This document shows, one piece after another, positions 53,756 to 64,000 of a stretch of DNA of 64,000 nt. The stretch is from the NCBI RefSeq assembly GCF_013912065.1, contig NZ_JACESA010000010.1, positions 62,001-126,000 on the forward strand, written 5' to 3'. The translations under genes and the position numbers were made by a program. A model generated the notes under the pieces. It was given only the letters and a program-made list of their open reading frames with translations, was not told the DNA's origin and did no database searches. Source of the stretch: Brevundimonas sp. (GTDB lineage Bacteria; Pseudomonadota; Alphaproteobacteria; Caulobacterales; Caulobacteraceae). The stretch's first letter is position 1. Each line of letters opens with the position of its first letter.

Positions 53756-54892
53756 TTGAGCCTGATTTCCCTCACCCTCACCGACTTCCGTTCCTATGAG
53801 GGCGCACGGCTGGAGATGACCTCCGGCCCCGTGGTGCTTCACGGCCCGAACGGTGCGGGAAAGACCAATCTGCTGGAGGCCGTCAGCCTGCTGACACCCG
53901 GCAAGGGGCTGCGCGGCGCGACCGCCGCCGAGATGGGGCGGCGTGAGCCGGGCGAGGCGGTCGGCCGGGCCTGGGCCGTCATGGTCGAGCTGGACGACGA
54001 GACGCGGCTGGGCACCGGCGTCCAGACGGCGGGGGCGGCGCGGCGGATCGTGCGAATCGACGGCGAGACGGCCCAGCCGGGGCGGCTGCTGGACTATCTG
54101 CGGCCGGTCTGGGCGACGCCCGAGCAGGATCGGCTGTTCTCGGACGCCCGGGCCGAGCGATTGAAATTCTTCGACCGGTTGGTGTTCGCCGCCGATCCCG
54201 ATCACGCCGCCAGCGTTTCGACCTATGAGAAGGCCCTGCGCGAGCGGCTGCGGCTGTTGACCGATGCGGCCGACGGACGCGAGGCCGACCCGGTCTGGCT
54301 GGACGCGCTGGAGGCCCGGCTGGGCGAGGCGGGGGCCCGCGCCGCCGTCGCCCGCGTCGCCGCCCTGCACGCGCTCCAGGCCGCCATCGACGCCCGGGGC
54401 GACCGTCCCTTCCCCCAGGCCGACCTGGGTCTGGACGGTCCCGCCGAACAGATGGTCGAGGCGGGCGCGGAAGAGGACGAGATCGCCGCCGCGATCCGCG
54501 ACGGCCTGGCCAGGGCGCGCGCTCGCGACGGCGCCGCCGGCCGGTCCCTGTTCGGCCCCCACCGGACCGATCTGACGGCCCTGCACCGCGAGAAGAACCG
54601 CCCCGCCGCCGAGGGGTCTTCCGGCGAACAGAAGGCTCTGGTGTTGAACCTGATCCTGGCCCAGATCGCCCGGCTTGCAGCCCCGTCCGGAACCGGTTCC
54701 GCCCGGCCGATCCTGCTGTTGGACGAGGCCCCGGCCCACCTCGACCAACGCCGCCGCGCGGCTCTGTTCGACGAGATCGTCGCCCTGAACCTCCAGGCCT
54801 TCATGACCGGCACCGAACGCGATCTTTTCGCCGGTCTGGAGGGCCGCGCCCAGTTCGTGCGCGTGGCCGGCGGCGCCCTCGAAAACGACTAG
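53756..54892 (+). CDS. recF: DNA replication/repair protein RecF
   Basis: 378 residues starting with TTG at 53756; no ATG fits the frame. RecF helps load RecA at single-strand gaps with RecO and RecR. The SMC-like ATPase motifs are Walker [15 protein letters not shown] (about residue 30), the signature [14 protein letters not shown] (about 285) and Walker [27 protein letters not shown] and FGPHRTDL are family blocks. It follows the low-GC lipoprotein gene by 22 bp and precedes gyrB by 144 bp. Confidence 0.95.
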   Translation: MSLISLTLTDFRSYEGARLEMTSGPVVLHGPNGAGKTNLLEAVSLLTPGKGLRGATAAEMGRREPGEAVGRAWAVMVELDDETRLGTGVQTAGAARRIVRIDGETAQPGRLLDYLRPVWATPEQDRLFSDARAERLKFFDRLVFAADPDHAASVSTYEKALRERLRLLTDAADGREADPVWLDALEARLGEAGARAAVARVAALHALQAAIDARGDRPFPQADLGLDGPAEQMVEAGAEEDEIAAAIRDGLARARARDGAAGRSLFGPHRTDLTALHREKNRPAAEGSSGEQKALVLNLILAQIARLAAPSGTGSARPILLLDEAPAHLDQRRRAALFDEIVALNLQAFMTGTERDLFAGLEGRAQFVRVAGGALEND

Positions 54893-58644
<3,752 letters not shown>

Positions 58645-58717
58645 GGGCAGGCTTTCCTCTTGTTCGGCGTCTGAGATAGCGATCCGGCCGTCGGATGTGA
58701 ACCGGCCCGGCGCGGGA

Positions 58718-59674
58718 TCAGGCGAAATGCAGTCGCCGGTAGCGCCCCCGGAAATACAGCAGCGGATCGCGACGCGGCTCGAACCGGGCGCGGGTCACCC
58801 GGCCGATGAAGACCAGATGATCCCCGGCCTCGACCACCTGATGGGTCGCGCATTCGAAACTGGCCAGGGAGCCGGACAGGATGGGGGCGCCGGTTTCCCA
58901 GGTCTCCCAGGCCACGCCGTCGAACCGTTCGGCGGTCGATCGGGCGAAGGCGCCCGACATCGGCTGCTGGCCGATATGCAGCACATTGATGGCGAAATGC
59001 TCCGCCCGCTGGAACCGCTCCAGATTGGACGAACTGCGCGCCAGGCAGAACAGGATCAGCGGCGGATCCAGCGACACCGACGAGAAAGAGTTGGCGGTCA
59101 GGCCCACCGGCTGGCCCGTCTCGTCCAGGGTCGTCACCACCGTCACCCCGGTCGCGAAACAGCCCAGGGCGTCGCGCAGGGTGCGGGGGTCGGAGCCGGA
59201 CTGATAATACAGGGCTTCGCGCGGCGCCTGGCGTTCCAGAAAACCCAGTATGGCGGCCTCGTCCGTCTCGCCCGGTTCGTGCAGGGCGGCGGGGTCCAGC
59301 GTGAGCAGCGGCAGATTGTCCAGGATCGCAGCCGCCTCGCCGGGCGTGTCCCCGACCACGATCAGGCAGCTGGCCAGGGCGGGGCCGGTGACCACCAAGG
59401 CCGGGGCGACACGCGCCAGCGTCTCGGCCGAACACAGAATGGCGGGCCGCGAAGATATGTCGATCAACAGCCCCCGTAGGGCGGCCGCCTCCTCTCCCGG
59501 TTCGAGCACCGGCGCGATCAGCACATGGCGACCCGCCTCGACCATTGCGCGAACCCACTGTCGCCAGCCCGGCGACAACCGCTCGGGCGGGCCGATCATC
59601 AGGACGACCGGATCCTCGGGATCGCCCCAACCCTGGACGTCAAGGCCTCCGATCCGGGGCGGCGATATGGTCAT
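58718..59674 (-). CDS. Flavin reductase domain fused to an N-terminal alpha/beta domain
   Basis: 318 residues. The C-terminal half (about 160-315) is a HpaC-like NAD(P)H:flavin oxidoreductase: LRDALGCFATGVTVVTT, GLTANSFSSVSLDPPLILFCLARSSSN, FAINVL, and HHxVxAGDH-type THQVVEAGDHLVFIGRV. The first 150 residues are not part of that family: VVLMIGPPERLSPGWRQWVRAMVEAGRHVLIAP, LLIDISSRPAILCSAETLARVAPALVVTGP resemble an alpha/beta-hydrolase-like or Rossmann-like fold without an obvious catalytic triad. The fusion is unusual (see findings). It probably supplies reduced flavin to an oxygenase encoded elsewhere. Confidence 0.8.
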   Translation of the reverse strand: MTISPPRIGGLDVQGWGDPEDPVVLMIGPPERLSPGWRQWVRAMVEAGRHVLIAPVLEPGEEAAALRGLLIDISSRPAILCSAETLARVAPALVVTGPALASCLIVVGDTPGEAAAILDNLPLLTLDPAALHEPGETDEAAILGFLERQAPREALYYQSGSDPRTLRDALGCFATGVTVVTTLDETGQPVGLTANSFSSVSLDPPLILFCLARSSSNLERFQRAEHFAINVLHIGQQPMSGAFARSTAERFDGVAWETWETGAPILSGSLASFECATHQVVEAGDHLVFIGRVTRARFEPRRDPLLYFRGRYRRLHFA

Positions 59675-59765
59675 GAAACGAGGCGGTCCAATCCGGGCAA
59701 GAGGCGTCTAATAGGGCAGGTCCGGCCGTGGACGCCACGATTTACGCAGGCGCATCCGGATCAGA

Positions 59766-60668
59766 TCACCCGGCGTCCAGATCCGCCAGCCGGCCCCGCA
59801 GCATCTGCAACATGGCCGAGAAGTCCCGCCCACCGTGACCCAGCCCGTCGAACAGGGCGTACATCGCCTCGGCCTGGGCGCCCAGCGGGGTCGAGGCGCC
59901 CGACTTTGCCGCCGCATCCTGGGCCAGTTTCAGATCCTTCAACATCATGGCCGTGGCGAACCCACCCTGATAGTCGCGGTTCGACGGTGCGGTCGGGACC
60001 GGGCCGGGCCAGGGATAATAGCTGGTCACGCTCCAGCACTGACCCGACGACTTGGAGGCGATCTCGAAGAACCGCTCGGGGTCCAGACCCAGCTTCTCGG
60101 CCAGGGCGATCGCCTCGCATGTGCCCAGCATGGATACGCCCAGCAGCATGTTGTTGCAGATCTTGGCCGCCTGGCCGGCGCCGTGATCACCGGCGCGGAT
60201 CGTGATCCGGCTCATCGGCTCCAGCGCCGCCTCGACGCGGGCGAAATCGCCTTCGTCGCAGCCGACCATGAAGGCAAGGGTTCCGGCGTCGGCCGCCGCC
60301 GTTCCGCCCGACACCGGCGCGTCGGCGAAGGCGTAGCCGGCGGCCTTGGCCAGATTCGCCACCTTGCGCGCCGTCTCGACGTCGATGGTGGAACAGTCCA
60401 GCAGAAGGGCGCTGGAGGGCGCGGCGCCGATGATCTGTTCCGAATAGACCTTCAGCACATGGGGGCCGGCGGGCAGCATGGTGATGACCACTTCGGCGTC
60501 GCGGACCGCCTCGGCGACCGAGGCGACGGGCGTGCATCCGGCGGATCCGGCCCGGTCCAGCGCCGCGGCGCTGAGGTCGAAGGCGGCGACGGCGTGGCCC
60601 GCCTTAGCCTGGTTGGCGGCCATGCCGCCGCCCATATTGCCCAGGCCGATGAAGGCGATCTTGGTCAT
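59766..60668 (-). CDS. mmsB: 3-hydroxyisobutyrate dehydrogenase
   Basis: 300 residues. It oxidises 3-hydroxyisobutyrate to methylmalonate semialdehyde in valine breakdown. The NAD-binding GLGNMGGGMAANQAKAGHAV, the substrate loop DAPVSGGTAAADAGTLAFMVG, and the catalytic Lys in AGQAAKICNNMLLG are all clear. It is the last gene of a same-strand cluster with hydrolase, acyl-CoA dehydrogenase and mmsA, which together convert isobutyryl-CoA to propionyl-CoA. Confidence 0.95.
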   Translation of the reverse strand: MTKIAFIGLGNMGGGMAANQAKAGHAVAAFDLSAAALDRAGSAGCTPVASVAEAVRDAEVVITMLPAGPHVLKVYSEQIIGAAPSSALLLDCSTIDVETARKVANLAKAAGYAFADAPVSGGTAAADAGTLAFMVGCDEGDFARVEAALEPMSRITIRAGDHGAGQAAKICNNMLLGVSMLGTCEAIALAEKLGLDPERFFEIASKSSGQCWSVTSYYPWPGPVPTAPSNRDYQGGFATAMMLKDLKLAQDAAAKSGASTPLGAQAEAMYALFDGLGHGGRDFSAMLQMLRGRLADLDAG

Positions 60669-60696
60669 GGTCTCTCTCCCTTGGTCGGCGTCGCTG

Positions 60697-61767
60697 TCAG
60701 GGCAGCGGCGTCCATTTCTCGTTGTCCGGCAGCGGCGCGAACAGCGCGTCCAGCGTCGCCTCCGTAACGCCCGACAGGTCCGCCGGGGACCATCGGGGCG
60801 TGTTGTCCTTGTCCACGATCACGGCCCGCACGCCTTCCTGGAAGTCGTGGGTGCGCACCACCCGACCGCCCAGGGCGTACTCCATCGCCATATTGTCGGC
60901 GAAGGCCGTCAGGGTCGCTCCGGTTCGCAACTGGCGCAGCGTGACCTTCAGCGACTGCGGCGACTTGGTCTTCAGTGTCGCCAGCTGGACCATGGCCCAG
61001 TCGGACCCGTCCGCCTCCAGCGCCGCGAAAATCTCTTCGACCGTGTCGAAGGCGAACAGCCGATCAATGGCCTCGCGATGGGGGTTCAGCGGCGACTCTT
61101 CCGGCTCGGTCGGACAGACCCAGCGGTTCGCTTCCTCCAGCGGGTCCCCCTGGTTCGCCAGCAACGCGGCCTTGAAACCTTCGATGTCGATGGCCGGAAC
61201 GAAGTGGGTGTGTATCCCGAGTTCCACCGTATCCGCCGCTTTCAGCCGCGCCCCCGTCAGCGCCAGCCACACGCCTGTCTGCCCCGGCAGGCGCGGCAGG
61301 AACCAGCCGCCGCCCACGTCAGGGAACAGGCCGATGCCCGTCTCCGGCATGGCGTAGGTCGTCCGCTCGGTGGCGATGCGGATGGCCGCAGGCTCCGAAA
61401 TCCCGACCCCGCCGCCCATGACGATCCCGTCCACGATGGCCGTGATCGTCTTGGGATAGTCGAACATCAGGTGGTTCAGTCGGTATTCGGCCAGGAAGAA
61501 GGCCCTGGCCTCCGATGCATCCCCCGCCCCGCTCTCGGCGATCATGCGGATGTCGCCCCCGGCGCAGAAGCCGCGCTCGCCCGCATGGTCGATCAGGACG
61601 GACTTCACCGCCGCGTCGTCGCGCCAGCCCACCAGCGCCTCGGTCATCGCCTCGCACATCGACCGGTTCAGCGCATGGATCGCCTTGGGCCGGTTCAGAG
61701 TGATCCGGCCGACGCCGTTGTCGATCCGGGCGATGACCTCTTCAGTGGCCACGGGGGCTTCGCTCAT
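60697..61767 (-). CDS. 3-hydroxyisobutyryl-CoA hydrolase (crotonase family)
   Basis: 356 residues from the ATG at 61767. Length, the oxyanion motif ERGFCAGGDIRMI and PETGIGLFPDVGGGWFLPRLPG mark the hydrolase branch of the crotonase family rather than an enoyl-CoA hydratase (about 260 residues). It frees 3-hydroxyisobutyrate from CoA, feeding mmsB. The start overlaps the acyl-CoA dehydrogenase stop (ATGA), so both are co-translated. A bona fide enoyl-CoA hydratase is not seen in this cluster and may lie beyond the window. Confidence 0.9.
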   Translation of the reverse strand: MSEAPVATEEVIARIDNGVGRITLNRPKAIHALNRSMCEAMTEALVGWRDDAAVKSVLIDHAGERGFCAGGDIRMIAESGAGDASEARAFFLAEYRLNHLMFDYPKTITAIVDGIVMGGGVGISEPAAIRIATERTTYAMPETGIGLFPDVGGGWFLPRLPGQTGVWLALTGARLKAADTVELGIHTHFVPAIDIEGFKAALLANQGDPLEEANRWVCPTEPEESPLNPHREAIDRLFAFDTVEEIFAALEADGSDWAMVQLATLKTKSPQSLKVTLRQLRTGATLTAFADNMAMEYALGGRVVRTHDFQEGVRAVIVDKDNTPRWSPADLSGVTEATLDALFAPLPDNEKWTPLP

Positions 61768-62900
61768 CGTCCCATTTCCCGCGCAATGATCACCCGCATG
61801 ATCTCGTTGGTTCCTTCCAGGATGCGGTGGACCCGCAGATCGCGGACGATCCGTTCCAGCGGATAGTCCTTCAGATAGCCGTAGCCGCCGTGCAGTTGCA
61901 GGGCCTCGTCGGCGATCTGGAAACAGGCGTCGGTAGCCAGACGTTTGGCCATGGCGCACCATTTGGTCTTTTCCGGGTGGTCCACGTCGATGGCCCAGGC
62001 GCCGCGCAGCACCATCAGCCGGGCCGCCTCCAGATCGGTCGCCATGTCGGCCAGGCGGAACTGCAGCGCCTGGAACTGGCCCAGCGGCTGGCCGAACTGT
62101 TTGCGAGTCGTGACGTATTCCTGGGCCGTCTCCAGCGCCAGCCGCGCTCCGCCCAGCGAGCAGGCGGCGATGTTCAGCCGGCCGCCGTCCAGACCGGCCA
62201 TGGCGTAGCGGAAGCCCGCCCCCTCCTCGCCCAACAGATTGGCGACGGGCACGCGGCAGTCGTCGAACTGGACGATGGCGGTCGGTTGGGCGTTCCAGCC
62301 CATCTTCCGCTCCTGAGCCCCGAACGACAGGCCGGGCGTCCCGGCCTCGACGACGACGGCGCTGACGCCTTTCGGCCCCTCGACGCCCGTGCGGACCATG
62401 ACGACATAGACGTCCGACGTCCCCGCGCCCGAGATGAAGGCCTTGGAGCCGTTCAGCACATAATGGTCGCCGTCCCGCACCGCCGTCGTCCGCAGCGCCG
62501 CCGCGTCGGAGCCGGAGCCCGGCTCGGTCAGGCAGTAGCTGGCGATCTTCTCCATTCCCACCAAGGCGGGGACGAACCGTCCGCGCAGATCGTCCGACCC
62601 GAACCGGTCGATCATCCAGGTCGCCATATTGTGGATCGAAATGAAGGCCGCCGTCGCCACGTCGCCGCGCGACAGCTCCTCGAAGATCAGCGCCGCCTCG
62701 ACCCGGCCCAGGGCCATGCCGCCGTGCTCCTCGCCTGTGTAGATGCCGCAGAAGCCCATTTCGGCCGCCTGTTTCATCACATTGACGGGGAAATGCTTGT
62801 CCTCGTCCCAGCGGGCCGAATGGGGCGCCAGCTCGGCGTCGGCGAAGGCGCGGGCCGCGTCCTGGATGGCGCGCTGGTCGTCGGTAAGGGCGAAATTCAT
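61764..62900 (-). CDS. Acyl-CoA dehydrogenase, probably isobutyryl-CoA dehydrogenase
   Basis: 378 residues with the full acyl-CoA dehydrogenase fold: SYCLTEPGSGSDAAAL (FAD/substrate region), LNGSKAFISGAG, QFGQPLGQFQALQFRLADM and the C-terminal catalytic region LQLHGGYGYLKDYPLERIVRDLRVHRILEGTNEIMR. The Glu in RILEGTNEI is the base used in short-chain family members. Position in the mmsA-acd-hydrolase-mmsB cluster identifies isobutyryl-CoA as the likely substrate. It is seven bases from the mmsA stop. Confidence 0.92.
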   Translation of the reverse strand: MNFALTDDQRAIQDAARAFADAELAPHSARWDEDKHFPVNVMKQAAEMGFCGIYTGEEHGGMALGRVEAALIFEELSRGDVATAAFISIHNMATWMIDRFGSDDLRGRFVPALVGMEKIASYCLTEPGSGSDAAALRTTAVRDGDHYVLNGSKAFISGAGTSDVYVVMVRTGVEGPKGVSAVVVEAGTPGLSFGAQERKMGWNAQPTAIVQFDDCRVPVANLLGEEGAGFRYAMAGLDGGRLNIAACSLGGARLALETAQEYVTTRKQFGQPLGQFQALQFRLADMATDLEAARLMVLRGAWAIDVDHPEKTKWCAMAKRLATDACFQIADEALQLHGGYGYLKDYPLERIVRDLRVHRILEGTNEIMRVIIAREMGR

Positions 62901-62907
62901 ACCGGCC

Positions 62908-64000
62908 TCAGCGCATCGTCGGAATGACGAACGAACTGTCCGAATGCTCCAGCGCGCTGTCGGGCCACCGCGCCGTCACGGTCTTGGTCTTGGTCCAGAA
63001 ACGGACGCCCTCCATACCGTGCTGGTTGATGTCGCCGAAGGCCGAACGCTTCCAGCCGCCGAAGCTGTGATAGGCGACCGGCACCGGGATCGGCACGTTT
63101 ATCCCCACCATGCCGACATTGACCCGGGCGGCGAAGTCGCGGGCCGCACGGCCGTTCTGGGTGAAGATGGCGACGCCGTTGCCGTACTGGTGGTTCGACG
63201 GCAGGGCCAGGGCCTCTTCGAAGGTCTCGGCACGGACGATCTGCAGCACCGGGCCGAAAATTTCCTCCTGATAGGACGACATCTCGGGCTTCACATGGTC
63301 GAACAGCGACGGGCCGATGAAATAGCCCTTCTCATGCCCCTGAAGGCTGAAGTCGCGACCGTCGACGACCAGTTCGGCGCCTTCCTGGACCCCCTTCTCG
63401 ATCCAGCCGGCGACACGGTCGCGGTGCTGGGCCGTTACGACGGGGCCATAGTGGGCGCCCGCATCGGTCGAGACGCCGACGCGAAGACTGGGGATTTCCG
63501 CGACCATCCGCTCGCGCAGTTCGTCTGCGGTCTTCTTGCCGACCGGCACCACGACCGGCAGGGCCATGCAGCGCTCGCCGGCCGAACCGTAGGCCGCGCC
63601 GGCCAGGTCCTTGATCACCTGATCCATGTCGGCGTCAGGCAGGACGATGCCGTGGTTCTTGGCCCCGCCCATGGCCTGGACCCGCTTATGGTTGGCGGCC
63701 CCGGTCTGATAGACATAGTGGGCGATGTCGGACGAGCCGACGAAGCTGACGGCGTGGACCAGCGGATGGGTCAGGATGGCGTCGACCGCCGTCTTGTCCC
63801 CGTGCACCACGTTCAGCACGCCGTTCGGCGCCCCGGCCTCCAGCATCAGCTCGCCCAGACGCACCGGCAGGGAGGGATCCCGCTCCGACGGCTTCAGCAC
63901 GAAGGTGTTGCCGACCGCGATGGCGACGCCGAACATCCACATCGGGATCATGCCGGGGAAGTTGAACGGGGTGATGCCCGCGACCACGCCCAGAGGCTGG
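62908..64000 (-). CDS. mmsA: Methylmalonate-semialdehyde dehydrogenase (CoA-acylating), N-terminus outside window
   Basis: The gene continues beyond 64000; about 364 C-terminal residues are visible of some 500. The aldehyde-dehydrogenase core is clear: VVAGITPFNFPGMIPMW, FVLKPSERDPS, FVGSSDIAHYVYQTG, and the active-site Cys in YGSAGERCMALPVVV. NIPIPVPVAYHSFGGW-like VPIPVPVAYHSFGGWKRSAFGD is typical of MmsA. It turns methylmalonate semialdehyde into propionyl-CoA and completes the valine pathway. It is the upstream member of the cluster. Confidence 0.95.
   Translation of the reverse strand, partial: QPLGVVAGITPFNFPGMIPMWMFGVAIAVGNTFVLKPSERDPSLPVRLGELMLEAGAPNGVLNVVHGDKTAVDAILTHPLVHAVSFVGSSDIAHYVYQTGAANHKRVQAMGGAKNHGIVLPDADMDQVIKDLAGAAYGSAGERCMALPVVVPVGKKTADELRERMVAEIPSLRVGVSTDAGAHYGPVVTAQHRDRVAGWIEKGVQEGAELVVDGRDFSLQGHEKGYFIGPSLFDHVKPEMSSYQEEIFGPVLQIVRAETFEEALALPSNHQYGNGVAIFTQNGRAARDFAARVNVGMVGINVPIPVPVAYHSFGGWKRSAFGDINQHGMEGVRFWTKTKTVTARWPDSALEHSDSSFVIPTMR

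Overview
The window is GC-rich, densely packed alphaproteobacterial chromosome and most probably comes from Caulobacteraceae, Brevundimonas-like. The evidence is the replication block rpsT-dnaA-dnaN-recF-gyrB with clustered GANTC (CcrM-type) sites upstream of dnaA, a ccmI-E-F-H operon, KDPG aldolase, a homogentisate dioxygenase, a TonB receptor and an OprP-type porin, and short GC-hairpin and palindromic intergenic repeats typical of such genomes. The genus is an inference; no rRNA gene is present.

Layout. 1-6.5 kb: end of an HU gene, an exported TPR protein, a DUF983 protein, a small lipoprotein coupled to hmgA, a repeat-filled 0.68 kb gap, and KDPG aldolase. 6.5-8.7 kb: ECF sigma factor, membrane anti-sigma-like protein, periplasmic heavy-metal-resistance-like protein and an exported EF-hand protein. 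8.75-16 kb: glnE, a histidine kinase and OmpR-type regulator split by a repeat-flanked DUF559 cassette, and a DegP protease. 16-21.4 kb: cytochrome c maturation operon (ccmI, E, F, H; no ccmG) headed by an unrecognised gene. 21.6-24.4 kb: two-gene ABC exporter and a proline-rich membrane protein. 24.5-28.8 kb: Rieske protein, gpsA, tsaD, then divergent hemC-hemD. 28.8-31.2 kb: tRNA-Thr(CGT), an XRE regulator and a compact four-gene cassette ending in a membrane-anchored LuxR-type HTH protein. 31.3-35.4 kb: metK with a palindromic operator over its promoter, a pentapeptide-repeat protein, a short RibD-like deaminase, gpmA and a 25-residue membrane peptide. 35.4-46.5 kb: TonB receptor, chemoreceptor, porin, and dctA divergent from dctB-dctD. 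46.5-57.5 kb: hybrid histidine kinase, rpsT, dnaA, dnaN, a low-GC lipoprotein gene, recF and gyrB. 57.5-64 kb: thiolase, a flavin reductase fusion and the valine-degradation cluster mmsB, 3-hydroxyisobutyryl-CoA hydrolase, acyl-CoA dehydrogenase and mmsA (cut by the window end).

How the parts work together. The dct block is a complete C4-dicarboxylate circuit: two perfect palindromes 33 bp apart lie between dctA and dctB. The valine cluster converts isobutyryl-CoA to propionyl-CoA. The ccm genes build c-type cytochromes, and hemC/hemD lie about 7 kb away. The most unusual points are the DUF559 cassette inside a two-component operon, the lipoprotein gene wedged between dnaN and recF, the four-gene LuxR-TM cassette next to metK, the metK operator/promoter overlap, the GAFAGA variant in DctD and the nested palindromic repeats.
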